Source of the DNA: Saprospiraceae bacterium
Lineage (GTDB): Bacteria; Bacteroidota; Bacteroidia; Chitinophagales; Saprospiraceae
NCBI GenBank assembly: GCA_016715105.1
Contig: JADKBO010000025.1
Span: 38,906-102,905 of the forward strand
Length of the DNA: 64,000 bases
Direction of reading: 5' to 3'
Positions 1 to 10,542 of this stretch are shown in pieces. Below the pieces are notes generated by a model. It saw only the letters and a program-made list of their open reading frames with translations. It was not told the origin of the DNA and searched no databases. Positions within the stretch are counted from its first letter, which is position 1. The number at the start of each line of letters is the position of its first letter. The translations under genes and the position numbers were made by a program.

Positions 1-1767
1 CTTTCTGGGCAATATGCTACCTATCTCAGTCTACATGATGGCACAGATCATAAATCGCTGGAGTCTAAAATAAAAAAGACTACTGACCAGCATTTTAGTG
101 ATGGACTGAAAACAGCTCTGGGTATGAATTTACAGGAGTTTGAGAAAAAAGGCAACAAAGTGAAATTGGGCTTGCAAAGTATTGAAGATATACATCTGCA
201 TTCAAATCTTCGTGGAGAATATGAAGCAGGTGGCAGCTATAAAGCGGTGCTAATATTCAGCACCATTGCAATGATGATGCTTCTGATCGCTTGTTTTAAT
301 TTTATAAATCTCAGTACAGCCTCTGGATCAAAACGTTTGAAAGAAATAGGCATGCGTAAGGTTTTGGGTTCGGCCAAGCAACAACTCATACTTCAGTTTT
401 TGACCGAGTCCCTTATAACCACAGTTTTAGCACTTTGTATTGGGCTTTGTCTATTCTTTGTTTTCCTCCCTTTATTCAATCAATTGAGTGGAAAAGTTTT
501 CCACGTTGAGGGATTACTGACATTCAATAATTTGCTTTTTCTTCCAGCTCTGGTGCTTATTATTAGTTTTTTAGCGGGGGCTTATCCTGCCTTTTATATG
601 TCATCTTTTAATCCAATTGGAGCATTGAAAAATAAGTTTACTTCAAGTAAAACCATAGGAGTGAGGAGTACGCTGGTTGTATTTCAATTTGCCATTTCTG
701 TTATACTTATTATAGGTACTTTGGTTGTGAACGAACAGATGGAGTTTATACAGAAAAAGGATATCGGATATGATCGAAGCTCTTTGATTGTGATTCGTGA
801 TGCAGGATATTTGGGTAATAAGATGGAGGTTTTCAAAAATGAATTAAAGAATGATAGTCGTGTAAAAAGCATATCAACCTCTTCTTACATGCCTGCAGGT
901 CCTACTGACGATAATATGAATACTGTACTAAAAGCCAATGACCCAACACAACATTTAAGAATTAAAAGTTACAGTATAGATGAAGCTTATGTACCTACTT
1001 TAGGTATGAAAGTGGTTATGGGCAGAAATCTTTCTTACAAAATAGATGAAAAATCTGACAACATAATGCTCAATGAGACAGCTGTAAAAGCCATAGGCTT
1101 AGCGGGGAATCCAATTGGAGCAATTATAAAAATCAATGATGAACCCAAAACCGTTGTAGGTGTGGTGAAAGATTTTCATGACCGCTCTCTTCGGGAATCT
1201 ATTGAACCATTGATGCTTAAATACGACCCATATCATGGCTTGATATTAAAGGCAGAAAACAAAGATATTCCTGGACTCTTGGCTAAAATGGAAAGTGTAT
1301 GGAATGCCTTTGGGTCTGGAGAGACCTTTCGTTATGCTTTTTTAGATGACCTTTACAATGAAATATACTTAAAGGAAGCCAATATGCTTACCCTTTTGAG
1401 GATGTTTACATTTCTTACCATTTTTATTGCTTGTTTAGGGCTTTTTGGACTTATTACTTATACCACACAGCAACGAATAAAGGAAATTGGTATTCGCAAA
1501 GTATTAGGGTCTTCAGTGCTTCAAATTGTGGCCTTGCTATCAAAAGATTTTATAAAATTAGTAGGTATCTCAATGCTTATATCCTTTCCGATAGGGTATT
1601 ATCTTTTGCAAAATTGGCTCCAGGATTTTGAATACCGTACCAATATTAGCTTTTGGATTTTTGTAGTAGCAGGCATCATTACTTTGCTCATTGCATTCCT
1701 GACCATTGCATTCAGGAGTGTTGAAGCCGCTTTGATGAATCCGGTGAAGAGTTTGAAAACAGAGTAG
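1..1767 (+). CDS. MacB/FtsX-type ABC transporter permease, 5' end outside window
   Basis: The reading frame is open from base 1, so the N-terminal membrane anchor and most of the first periplasmic domain lie upstream; 588 residues are visible. They contain the end of periplasmic domain 1, a first FtsX unit (three membrane helices from about visible residue 83, with the cytoplasmic motif KEIGMRKVLGSA near 114-125), a second periplasmic domain, and a second FtsX unit from about residue 463 with KEIGIRKVLGSS. It ends in the family tail NPVKSLKTE. By family knowledge such proteins are type VII ABC permeases that need a separate ATPase; substrates range from lipoproteins to antimicrobials and none can be assigned. 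First member of the array in this window. Confidence 0.9.
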   Translation, partial: LSGQYATYLSLHDGTDHKSLESKIKKTTDQHFSDGLKTALGMNLQEFEKKGNKVKLGLQSIEDIHLHSNLRGEYEAGGSYKAVLIFSTIAMMMLLIACFNFINLSTASGSKRLKEIGMRKVLGSAKQQLILQFLTESLITTVLALCIGLCLFFVFLPLFNQLSGKVFHVEGLLTFNNLLFLPALVLIISFLAGAYPAFYMSSFNPIGALKNKFTSSKTIGVRSTLVVFQFAISVILIIGTLVVNEQMEFIQKKDIGYDRSSLIVIRDAGYLGNKMEVFKNELKNDSRVKSISTSSYMPAGPTDDNMNTVLKANDPTQHLRIKSYSIDEAYVPTLGMKVVMGRNLSYKIDEKSDNIMLNETAVKAIGLAGNPIGAIIKINDEPKTVVGVVKDFHDRSLRESIEPLMLKYDPYHGLILKAENKDIPGLLAKMESVWNAFGSGETFRYAFLDDLYNEIYLKEANMLTLLRMFTFLTIFIACLGLFGLITYTTQQRIKEIGIRKVLGSSVLQIVALLSKDFIKLVGISMLISFPIGYYLLQNWLQDFEYRTNISFWIFVVAGIITLLIAFLTIAFRSVEAALMNPVKSLKTE

Positions 1768-2089
1768 AGCATTTTTTTAATGGTTAATGGTTAATGGTAA
1801 ATGGTGAATTTTGTGAAATGTGAGAAGTAAAATGTGTAAAAGGATTTGTTGACCCATGGCATGCCATGGCTTCACGGGATAAATATAAATTGGAACCGCA
1901 CGTAAAGAAAGGGCTTGCCCCTTTCTATACGGCACGAATAAATAGTAAATGGTGTGAAATGTAAAATGTGAAATGTGGAATTCTGTTTTCTACGAATTGT
2001 TGAGTCAGGATTTATCCTGCCTTCCCAGCTCCGTTATTTGATAAGAGTAAAGAATAAGATTACCATTCCTTGATATAAAATTTTATAAA
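1768..2089. repeat. Intergenic repeat mosaic: heptamers, CATGGCATGCCATG palindrome, GGGCTTGCCC hairpin
   Basis: No gene is seen. The spacer starts with degenerate 7-bp repeats (TTAATGG, then GTGAAAT/GTGAGAA types). It has a perfect 16-bp palindrome at 1854-1869 and a hairpin at 1906-1926 (AAAGGGCTTGCCCCTTT core) after the phrase TTGGAACCGC. The same components recur in other spacers of the window in varying order. The hairpin could act as a terminator for the upstream permease, but no long T run follows it. Confidence 0.7.
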
Positions 2090-4540
2090 ATGATAAAGAA
2101 CTATTTCAAAATAGGGTTGAGGAACGCGATAAAGTACAAGGTTTTTACCGCGATCAATGTGTTTGGCTTGGCGGCAGCAATGTCAGTTTGTATGCTCATC
2201 ATGTTGATGTGGTCAGATCAAAAGGCATATGATCTCTTTCATCAAAATAAGGATAGAATTTATCGCATCGTTACAAGTCAAATTGAAAATTCCAATAAAA
2301 GGGCAACGATTCCTTATCCAACCATTCATAAATTAGAAAATCAAGTGGCTGAAATTGAAGATGCAGTTACATTGAGAAGAGAATTTGGAGGCGACGGTCT
2401 TTATACTAATAAAGATCAAAAGATTAGCTTTTCTGAAATGCGCGGTTATTTTACCAATTCATCATTCTTTAATGTTTTTGATTTTAATTTGGCTGAAGGA
2501 GATCCAAAATCAGCTTTGGAAAAACCTAATTCAATTGTTATTACAAAGTCTATTGCTGATAAATTATTTGGTAAGGAATCGCCAATTGGTAAAAATATTC
2601 ACTTCTCAGATCGGGGATTAAATTATTGGACAGAAGAAGCCAGTCCGCCAGTAGACTGGGGCATCTTTACTGTCACAGGAGTTTTTGCTGAAAATCATCA
2701 GAAATCGCATTTGAAGTTTGAAGTAATGGCTTCTGAATCCTCATTGGATTTGTTATATAAACAAGGGAAAATAGACGATTTAACTAATAATTGGGCCACG
2801 GATTTCAAGGCATATGGCTATGTCATGTTAAAAGAAAAAGCACCAGTCTCAAGTTTGGAGAAAGCATTGGTTTCGTTAACTGAGGCAGAACTTCAAGATA
2901 ATGAAAATGAAAGCCTTAAGAAATCAAGGTTTACTTTCCAACCTTTGACCAAAATTACACCTGGAGAAGCAACTGGAAATTCCACAGACACTACATTGCC
3001 TCTTTCTGTTTATTATATTCTTTGGGGACTCGCTTTCATCATCATGTTAGCTGCCTGTCTGAATTATGCCAGTATTTCCATAGCAAGAGCTGTTACAAGA
3101 TTCAATGAAATTGGGGTGAGAAAAGTAATAGGAGCAGGCAGAAAAGATTTGGTTTTCCAATTTTTAAGTGAGTCATTAATTACTGTATTTCTTTCATTAA
3201 TTCTTGCCAATTTTTTCCTGATTTTCATAAAGAAAGCATTTCTCAATTTATGGCTCAATCAATTTCTTGACTTTGATATGAATTTCAATGTTAAGATTTA
3301 TGCAATGTTCCTTGGATTTACACTATGTATTGGATTTGTTGCAGGATTAATACCTGCATTAAAATTGTCACGATTTAGTCCAATTGACGCCATGAAAAGC
3401 AAACAATCGGCCGGATCAGGTAAAATGGGCTTCAGGCGGGTGCTGATTGTATCACAATTTGCGCTTTCTATGTTGTTTATAGTAAGTGCAATTTTGATAT
3501 ACAACCAATTGGATCAATTTATGAAATTTGATTATGGTTTTGATTCAGAAAATGTTGTAAATGTCAATTTGCAAAGTAACGATTATGAATTAGTAAAAGC
3601 TCTATGAGCGCTGTTTCCAGGCGTTGATGCTGTTTCTGCTTGCGCATATGTACCAGCCGATGGTAGAAATGATCAATGTAGTATAAAGAAAATTGATTCA
3701 GATATTGTAAAGTCTGCTATTGATTTAAGTGTGGATGCCAATTTTGCAGAAGTGCTGAAAATTGGTCTGCTGGCCGGAAGAAAAATGAACGCTACCAGTG
3801 ATTCAGTAAATAATGAAATCATGGTAAATGAAACTGCAGCGAAAGAATTTGGCTATGCAAATCCCTCAGAAATGGTTGGACAGATTTTTGAAATAAATGG
3901 AACTCCTAAAACAGTGACAGGAGTATTCAACGATTTTAATTTTTTCTTGCTATTTACTGGACGTACAACCGGACCCATTGTATTCCAAAGAGCTCCTCAA
4001 TTATTTAAATTTGCAACCATTAAAATTACCTCAAATAATAAATCAAAGGTAATTGCAGCAATGGAAGAACAATGGAAGACCATTGACCCAATTCATCCAA
4101 TGCAATTTGAATTTTATGAAGATCAATTGTCTGATAACAATCAGGCTATTGTTGACCTTGTGGCCATCATTGGTTTTCTTGCATTTCTTGCCATTGTGAT
4201 AGCCTCTTTAGGTTTGTTTGGGATGGCTATTTACATCACTGAGAGACGAACAAAAGAAATTGGTATTCGAAAAGTTCTGGGAGCCAATTTACTTGGATTA
4301 AATTATACACTTTCAAGAGAATTTATTATCATGTTGGGAATTGCAATAGCCATTGCTGCTCCAGCTAGTTTTTTCCTGAACAAATTATGGTTGGATTATA
4401 TGGTGGTGAAAGCTGATTTTGGCATTGGCACATTAAGCCTTGGAGCACTCATTTTATTTATCATTGGATTGCTGACGATCATACCCCAAACACTTAAAAT
4501 TGCTTCCAAAAACCCAGTGGATACATTGAAGATTGAATAA
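2090..4540 (+). pseudogene. MacB/FtsX-type permease with one in-frame TGA
   Basis: Full-length double-FtsX permease (about 816 codons) starting MIKNYFKIGLRNAIKYK, with an N-terminal membrane helix at about residues 20-42, periplasmic domain, FtsX unit 1 (ARAVTRFNEIGVRKVIGAG), second periplasmic domain and FtsX unit 2 (ERRTKEIGIRKVLGAN), ending NPVDTLKIE. A single TGA at 3605-3607 interrupts it; the frame is unchanged and conserved sequence resumes at once (ALFPGVDAV...). A TGG or CGA codon changed by one base would explain this. As written, translation would stop after residue 505, in the middle of the second half, and an internal restart near 3731 would lack the connecting helix. It could be a real nonsense mutation or a base error. 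Confidence 0.85.
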
Positions 4541-4753
4541 GCATTGAGCAATGAGCCACGAGCGCCGCGAGCTGAGCCACGAGCTGTTTTTTAATTAACA
4601 ATTAATCATTAATCACTAATCATTAATCACTAACCATTAATCACTAACCATAAATCACTAACCATTAATCACTAACCATAAATCACTAACCATTAACCAT
4701 TAACCATTAACCACTAACCATTAACCACTAACCATTAATAATTAATAAAGATC
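4541..4753. repeat. Heptamer repeat tract (TTAACCA/TTAATCA) before a permease
   Basis: After a GC-rich segment (4548-4585, containing GAGCCACGAGC twice and followed by six Ts, a possible terminator) comes about 150 bp of tandem 7-bp units of the form ATTAAYC/ACTAACC, running almost to the next start codon. No gene is seen. The tract puts low-complexity DNA directly in the 5' untranslated region of the 4754 permease. Confidence 0.75.
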
Positions 4754-7114
4754 ATGATACAGAATTTTTTAAAAATTGCAATAAGAAACCTTTGGAAAAA
4801 TAAAACTTTTTCGGTGATCAATATTGCCGGATTGAGTCTTGGAATTGCTGTTTTTACCCTTATCATGTTATGGGTCAAAAATGAGTATTCATACAATGAC
4901 TTTTATCGCGATAAAGATCGGATCGCAGCTGTCATGATCAACCAATCTTTTGAAAGCGGAGAAATACAAACTTACCCTGCTACACCCCTGCCATTGGCCA
5001 AAGCATTGATGGACGATTTACCTGGTGTCAGTCTTGCTGCTACGACTACCTGGGGAGATCAATTACAATTTACAGTTGATGATAAGGATTTTATTGAGTA
5101 TGGTCTTTATGTCAGCCCTGAATACATGAATGTTTTTGGATATGAATTGATCAAAGGAGAAAAGAAAGAAATTCTTAAAAAGCCCAATACAATTGTCATT
5201 ACTGAAAGCATCGCTGAAAAGTATTTTGGTGCCGAGAACCCTGTGGGCAGATCCATAGTTATAGGCAAAGAAAGAACTTGCGAAGTTGTCGGTGTTATGA
5301 AAAACGTACCAAAAAATGCGACCAACCAGTTTAATTTTCTGTTGCCATTACAAGATTATTTAGATGCATACTCCTTCACACAAAGTAATTGGGAAGCCAA
5401 TAATATGCGCACCTATTTAAAGATTTCTCCCACAGCAAATTTTTCGGAGATGAATCAGAAAATACAAACTTTTATACATGACTACACAGATAAGCAAGCA
5501 ACAAGCTCGATGTTTTTATGGAAGATAGATGACTGGTATTTGAGGAGTAATTTTAAAGAAGGAAGAATGGAAGGCGGCCAAATCATGTACGTCAGAATTT
5601 TTACAATTATAGCTTTCATCATATTATTATTGGCTTGTGTCAACTTTATGAATTTATCAACGGCCACAGCTACACAACGCTTGAAAGAAATTGGTGTGCG
5701 GAAGAGTATTGGAGCCGACCGCTGGATGTTGTTTCGTCAGTTTTTGATGGAATCGATATTATTATCCTCTATTGCAGGAATTATTTCAATCGGTTTTTTG
5801 AAAGTAGTCATCCCAATTTTTAATACGCACTTCTATAAGAGTTTGGATCTAGGCCTCAATCAACCCATACATTTGGGACTATATCTGTGCATCATATTAA
5901 TTGCCGGACTCTCTGCAGGGTTTTATCCAGCCTTTATTTTATCAAAATTTGATTCGGTTAAGGCATTGAAGAAAGAAGGACTTTCAGGTTTTGGAAGTGC
6001 ATCCATAGTCCGAAAGACTCTCGTTGTAGTGCAGTTTGCCATGACTATATTATTGCTTACCGGCACCATGACAGTTTCCCGGCAAATGGCCTATTTACAA
6101 GAGAAAGACTTGGGGTATGACAAAGAAAATCTCATTTGGTTTGCAAATAGTATTCCGTATAATAAGATTGAAACTGCCAAACTCGAGATATCAAAAATTC
6201 CCGGGGTTGTTCATACAGCTGTTTCCTCGATGACTTTCAACGGCAGCAATAATAGAGGGCATAATGTAACGTGGTCGGGCAAAAAGGAAGGTCAGGATGT
6301 TTTTTTTAATTTCATAGTAGGAGATCAGGACCTCACAGAGACCATGGGTCTTGAAATCGTTGAGGGAAGATCGTTCTCTAAAGATATTTCGACAGATACC
6401 AGTGCCTACATCCTCAATGAAGAAGCAGCAAGAAAAATGAATCTATCAAACCCCATTGGCCAAATCATTGAGACTGAAGGTGGCAAAGGAGAGGTTGTAG
6501 GTATTATGAAAGATTTTCATTTTGAATCACTCCACAATCCCATAGGTCCTGTGATACTTAGCTTTCACCCGGATTGGACTTGGTTGATGTACGTGCGAAT
6601 GGATGGTAAAAACAACAAAGAAGTGATTAGTGCCATTGAAGATATCTACCAAAAAATGGCCCCTGGTTATTTATTTGAATATAATTTTCAAACAGAACAG
6701 CCTCAATGGTTTTATAAAAGTGAACAACAAACAGCTCTACTCAGCAAGTGGTTTTCCGGAATTGCAATTCTACTTTCTTGCCTTGGACTATTGGGATTGA
6801 CCATATTTACGGTTGCTAGAAAAGAAAAAGAGATCAGCATTCGAAAAGTAATGGGCGCCTCTGCCAGACAAATCGTATTTTTAATTGCAGGACAATTTAT
6901 TTTATTGGTTTTATTAGCAATCGCAGGCTCACTTTTACCGGCATACTATGTATCTCATTCCTGGCTGGAAAATTTTGCTTACTATACGCCTTCTTCGTGG
7001 ACTAGTTATCTGGCGGGTCCGGTACTGGCCATCTTGTTGGCTTTGATTACCATTGCGTTGAATGTCATAAAAGTTGCATTGAGCAACCCTGTAAAGGCTC
7101 TGCGTTCGGAGTGA
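4754..7114 (+). CDS. MacB/FtsX-type ABC transporter permease
   Basis: Intact, 786 residues. Order: N-terminal helix (about 20-42), periplasmic MacB-like domain, FtsX unit 1 from about residue 281 (RLKEIGVRKSIGAD), linking helix, periplasmic domain 2, FtsX unit 2 from about 662. The second coupling motif is atypical (ARKEKEISIRKVMGAS instead of the usual QRTKEIGIRKVLGAS), which may reflect a different ATPase partner. Tail SNPVKALRSE. It is followed by a decayed DUF4097-like remnant, matching the permease/DUF4097 order seen one module downstream. The start was chosen by the conserved MIQNFLKIAIRNLWKNK opening. Confidence 0.93.
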   Translation: MIQNFLKIAIRNLWKNKTFSVINIAGLSLGIAVFTLIMLWVKNEYSYNDFYRDKDRIAAVMINQSFESGEIQTYPATPLPLAKALMDDLPGVSLAATTTWGDQLQFTVDDKDFIEYGLYVSPEYMNVFGYELIKGEKKEILKKPNTIVITESIAEKYFGAENPVGRSIVIGKERTCEVVGVMKNVPKNATNQFNFLLPLQDYLDAYSFTQSNWEANNMRTYLKISPTANFSEMNQKIQTFIHDYTDKQATSSMFLWKIDDWYLRSNFKEGRMEGGQIMYVRIFTIIAFIILLLACVNFMNLSTATATQRLKEIGVRKSIGADRWMLFRQFLMESILLSSIAGIISIGFLKVVIPIFNTHFYKSLDLGLNQPIHLGLYLCIILIAGLSAGFYPAFILSKFDSVKALKKEGLSGFGSASIVRKTLVVVQFAMTILLLTGTMTVSRQMAYLQEKDLGYDKENLIWFANSIPYNKIETAKLEISKIPGVVHTAVSSMTFNGSNNRGHNVTWSGKKEGQDVFFNFIVGDQDLTETMGLEIVEGRSFSKDISTDTSAYILNEEAARKMNLSNPIGQIIETEGGKGEVVGIMKDFHFESLHNPIGPVILSFHPDWTWLMYVRMDGKNNKEVISAIEDIYQKMAPGYLFEYNFQTEQPQWFYKSEQQTALLSKWFSGIAILLSCLGLLGLTIFTVARKEKEISIRKVMGASARQIVFLIAGQFILLVLLAIAGSLLPAYYVSHSWLENFAYYTPSSWTSYLAGPVLAILLALITIALNVIKVALSNPVKALRSE

Positions 7115-7183
7115 AAATAATTATTGAGGCAAAAGAAAAAAATGGGTTTAAATAAAATTAATTTAAATTATAAGAGTTTGTAA

Positions 7184-7342
7184 CCTTATTCAATTTTAAA
7201 AGTAATCCTTAATGCACAGACTTTTGAAATAAGACATTATTTAGAAGCCCAAAATATTAAGGGTAAATTAATAACCACCAAACCAGGTGGCTCTATTCAT
7301 TTGAAACTGAACGCAAACTCAGGATACGTTACTATAAAATAA
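7184..7342 (+). pseudogene. Remnant of a TSGGG-repeat (DUF4097-like) protein
   Basis: This short open stretch has no usable start codon. It reads IKGKLITTKPGGSIHL and then LNANSGYVTIK before TAA. Both pieces match the intact-looking relative ending at 11587 (IKGELITSTTGGSIHL and QLSANSGNVTIK), but about 80 intervening residues are missing, so an internal deletion has joined a late repeat turn to the C terminus. The bases after both stop codons are also alike (AAATTCGCTT) and both are followed by a terminator hairpin. It is a decayed duplicate. Confidence 0.75.
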
Positions 7343-7389
7343 ATTCGCTTCAAACTTCACAGTGATCTTGGTTGCTGTGATGAATTTTT

Positions 7390-7436
7390 GCCGTACAGTT
7401 TCAATGAGAGTTTGAGAATGTACGGCATTTTTTTTA
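7390..7436 (+). terminator. Rho-independent terminator after the DUF4097-like remnant
   Basis: GCCGTACA at 7390-7397 pairs with TGTACGGC at 7419-7426 across a 21-base loop, followed by a T run (ATTTTTTTTAT). It occupies the same place relative to the remnant as the hairpin at 11638-11681 does to the intact-looking relative. Confidence 0.75.
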
Positions 7437-7581
7437 TAATATCGTTGCAATTAAACCATGATTATGGCAATGAACGTGAATCTTTCTGGCTTGGAATATC
7501 GCCACTATATAGCTATCCTCACATTTGTAAAAAAGGTCTACAAATTACAAGATTGAGTTTATTTATTTATCCGCACACAAA

Positions 7582-7599
7582 GTGTACGAAAACGGACAC
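7582..7599 (+). promoter_or_regulatory. Palindromic operator/enhancer-like motif, copy 1
   Basis: GTGTACGAAAACGGACAC is an imperfect palindrome of half-sites GTGTnCG and CGnACAC; a third half-site (CGCACAC) lies just upstream at 7572-7578. A 30-base block (7570-7599) is repeated at 11818-11847 with one difference. A sigma-54-like promoter starts exactly 50 bases after each copy, the layout expected of an upstream activating sequence. The binding protein is not identifiable in this window. Confidence 0.6.
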
Positions 7600-7649
7600 A
7601 AGATATTTCTTTTATTTAATTATAATATTGATAATCAGTTATATATGAA

Positions 7650-7665
7650 TTGGCACAGCTTTGGA
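7650..7665 (+). promoter_or_regulatory. Sigma-54-like -24/-12 promoter, copy 1
   Basis: TTGGCACAGCTTTGGA has a perfect -24 element (TTGGCAC) and a -12-like TTGG. The usual form is TTGGCACR-N4-TTGC; here the second element sits one base closer and lacks the C, so the match is imperfect. Conservation of the whole arrangement at 11898-11913 supports function. It would drive the 7921 permease through a leader of about 250 bases. Confidence 0.45.
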
Positions 7666-7860
7666 TTTACTAAACCGAAATCGGAAATAAAGGATGAATA
7701 GAGAAAGGGCTTTCGTTAATTTAGAGCAAATTTTAGAGAAATCAGAATCCGGATATCGGACGAACGAATAGCAGTATAATTTTGCTTTGAGCTTCGAGCC
7801 ATGACCTTTGAGTTCTTTTTGAATGATAATATATGAGCATATATAATAATATGAAAAGAG

Positions 7861-7920
7861 TGAATTTTATTAACTAAAAAATTCGGTAACTGTATATCGG
7901 TTTCCGGTCTCCGTTAATTT
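7861..7920 (+). repeat. Shared permease leader, copy 1 (AACTAAAAAATTCGGT ... CGGTTTCCGGTCTCCG)
   Basis: The last 60 bases before the 7921 permease match those before the 12211 and 17614 permeases: an AACTAAAAA block, one or more CGGTTTCCGG units, and CTCCGTTnAATT leading into the ATG. The region from 7437 to 7860 contains the operator and promoter described separately and no convincing gene. Confidence 0.65.
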
Positions 7921-10302
7921 ATGATAAAAAATTATTTCAAAATCGCTTGGAGAAACCTCATAAGAAATAAGGCTTTTTCTTTTATCAATGTCTCAGGACT
8001 GAGTATAGGTTTGGCTTGTTGTATGCTCATCATTTTGTTTACTAAAGATGAATTGAGTTACGACAGATTCCATGAACAAACGGATAATCTGTATCATCTG
8101 ACTTGTAGCGTTACAGAAAAAGATGGGTCAACTTCTAAGTATGCGCTGGCTTCTCAAATACAAGGACCCTCATTCATGGAGGAAATACCAGAGATAGAAA
8201 GTTGTGTGCGTTTGCATGAACGGGATTATGTCGTTAGGAAGGGGAGTGAAACAGTTTACGAAAATGCCAGTTTTGTGGATGATAATTTTTTCACCGTCTT
8301 TTCTTTTCCTTTAGTGCAAGGAGATCCCAAAGCAGTTTTAACTGATCCACGCTCGATTGTAATTTCAGAAGAAATTTCAAAAAAATATTTTGGGGATGTG
8401 AATCCAATGGGTAAAACCATGGAGTTGGAAATGGATAATAATTTTGAAATATTTACAGTGACTGGTGTTGCAAAAAATGCCCCACAAAATTCTAGCATTA
8501 AGTTCAATATGCTTTTGCCTTTCAAATATTTGGTTGCAAAGAATCCAGATGACCATTGGCTAAACCTTTCTTATCCAACGTATTTTGTGATAAAGGAAAA
8601 TGCCAATTTGGAAAATATTGAAGCAAAAATGGCACAAATATTTGCATCAAAGGCTGGCAAAGAAATAAGTGAAGAAAGAAAGTATGGTTTCGATGCGACA
8701 TTTAAGTATGGTATACAACCATTTGCCAGCATGCATTTGAATACCGAGTATTTGTATAGAACAGCACCAAGCAATCCGTGGTTTTCCTACATTTTGTCTG
8801 GTATTGCACTATTTATTATGGCCATCGCCTGCATTAATTTCATCAATTTAACCATCGCACAATCCCTTCGTCGCAGCAAAGAAATTGGAATCAGAAAGGT
8901 AATAGGTAGCGAGCGAAAGCAATTAATTTTTCAATTTTTGGGAGAATCTGCATTCATCTGTTCATTCGCATTTGTCACTGCACTGCTCTTAGTTCAACTC
9001 AGCTTGCCTGTATTTAATGAATTGTCGGATAAAAATTTGGCTTTAAATTACCTTTTTGATAGACAGCTTATGATGGGGTATTTGGCACTTTTTATCATTA
9101 CCGTATTCATAGCTGGTTTTTATCCGGCCATGGTAATAACAAGATTTCAACCTACCACGACTTTAAAACAACAAATTAAATTAAATGGTAAAAATTACTT
9201 GTCCAAGGGCTTGATTGTCTTTCAGTTTGCAATCACAACTTTTATGGTCATCAGTACCCTCATTATTTATAAACAGTTCAATTTCTTGACAAAAACAAAT
9301 TTGGGATATAATGATCAGAATTTGCTTATTGTAAGTGTCGGGCAAGATGCAAATCAAAATTTTCAAAAAATATATAAATCTGAATTTGAGAAAATACCTG
9401 GGATACAAAGTGTTGCTATACGCCAAAATGGTTTCTGGGCTACTGGTTCAAGAGTAAAAGATAAAGAAATACCTGTAGTGATTGAACATGTAGATGAAAG
9501 TTACTTACCTACTTTGGAAATAGATTTGGCGGCAGGTCGCAATTTTTCAAATACTTTTGCTTCAGATACCATAGATGCAGTAATGGTCAATGAAGCTTAT
9601 GTTCGTGAAGCAGGTTGGCAAAGCAATGGAGTTGGTGAAACCATCGACTTTTTCAATGGATCTGATAAGAAATTACAGGTAATAGGAGTGGTAAAAGACT
9701 ATTATTATGATGGTTTGAGAAATAACATTAAACCTCAGTTATTTCACATGCAAACTGGTGGTTTATATGGCAGATTCTTGTTGAGAATAGACCCCAACCA
9801 CAGAGTGAAGATCTTGGATCAAATTCAAGAGATATACCAAACTCTTTCTCCAAATCGACCCTTTAGGTACGACTATATGGATGATTTAAATTTACAGAAA
9901 TATGAAGCTGAGGCTAAATGGAAGCAAATCATTACGCTCAGTGCTATCCTTATGATATTTGTTTCAAGTATTGGATTGTTTGGCCTTGCCATGTTAACCA
10001 TCAATCAGCGGACGAAGGAGATTGGCATAAGGAAAGTTTTGGGTGCAAGCTTATTTGAAATTTCTAATGGGCTTTCTAAAAACTATATTTCTTTGGTGTG
10101 TCTTGCAATGGTATTTGCCATACCTGCGGCCTATTTTGTTGCAACTAAATGGCTTGAAAATTTTGCAAATCGCATTACCATTTCCTGGTGGTTTTTTATA
10201 CTAGGTTCTTTGTTTGTCCTCATCATTACTTTATTGACTTTAAGTTATCAGGCTATCAAAGCTGCTGTAATGAATCCTGTGAAAAGTTTGAGAATGGAGT
10301 AG
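7921..10302 (+). CDS. MacB/FtsX-type ABC transporter permease
   Basis: Intact, 793 residues, opening MIKNYFKIAWRNLIRNKAF. Helix 1 at about 20-42; periplasmic domain 1; FtsX unit 1 from about residue 293 (RRSKEIGIRKVIGSER); linking helix near 430; periplasmic domain 2; FtsX unit 2 from about 673 (NQRTKEIGIRKVLGAS); tail NPVKSLRME. It lies downstream of the sigma-54-like promoter and upstream of the DUF4097-like gene, so the two may form one regulated unit. Export substrate unknown. Confidence 0.94.
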   Translation: MIKNYFKIAWRNLIRNKAFSFINVSGLSIGLACCMLIILFTKDELSYDRFHEQTDNLYHLTCSVTEKDGSTSKYALASQIQGPSFMEEIPEIESCVRLHERDYVVRKGSETVYENASFVDDNFFTVFSFPLVQGDPKAVLTDPRSIVISEEISKKYFGDVNPMGKTMELEMDNNFEIFTVTGVAKNAPQNSSIKFNMLLPFKYLVAKNPDDHWLNLSYPTYFVIKENANLENIEAKMAQIFASKAGKEISEERKYGFDATFKYGIQPFASMHLNTEYLYRTAPSNPWFSYILSGIALFIMAIACINFINLTIAQSLRRSKEIGIRKVIGSERKQLIFQFLGESAFICSFAFVTALLLVQLSLPVFNELSDKNLALNYLFDRQLMMGYLALFIITVFIAGFYPAMVITRFQPTTTLKQQIKLNGKNYLSKGLIVFQFAITTFMVISTLIIYKQFNFLTKTNLGYNDQNLLIVSVGQDANQNFQKIYKSEFEKIPGIQSVAIRQNGFWATGSRVKDKEIPVVIEHVDESYLPTLEIDLAAGRNFSNTFASDTIDAVMVNEAYVREAGWQSNGVGETIDFFNGSDKKLQVIGVVKDYYYDGLRNNIKPQLFHMQTGGLYGRFLLRIDPNHRVKILDQIQEIYQTLSPNRPFRYDYMDDLNLQKYEAEAKWKQIITLSAILMIFVSSIGLFGLAMLTINQRTKEIGIRKVLGASLFEISNGLSKNYISLVCLAMVFAIPAAYFVATKWLENFANRITISWWFFILGSLFVLIITLLTLSYQAIKAAVMNPVKSLRME

Positions 10303-10542
10303 GATAATGGTTTATGATTAATTATTAATGGTTAATGGTGGCTGTGGGATAGTATAAAATTGGAACCACCCGTAGAAAAAGGGCTTGCCCCTTTCTATTT
10401 TACACGAATGTAAAATGAATGGTGTGAAAAGAAAAATATCCATCGGTTCATTGTAACCTTATTAAAATCAAAAAGTTTATGAATTTGAATATGTTAATTT
10501 TTAATAAATAATAATTTAATTACTCTAACAAAAACTATTGAA
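10303..10542. repeat. Intergenic repeat with GGGCTTGCCC hairpin
   Basis: Contains TTAATGG heptamers and the phrase TTGGAACCAC followed by a hairpin at 10374-10396 with the same AAAGGGCTTGCCCCTTT core as at 1906-1926. AT-rich sequence with no gene follows up to the DUF4097-like start; it may hold a promoter for that gene but none is clear. Confidence 0.6.

Noticed and set aside
3605..3607. Genetic recoding of TGA
   Set aside because: TGA ends many intact genes here (for example the symporter and the hydrolase), so the code is standard.
7388..7648. 86-codon open frame downstream of the DUF4097-like remnant
   Set aside because: It runs through a terminator and the conserved operator, which is repeated elsewhere without an open frame.
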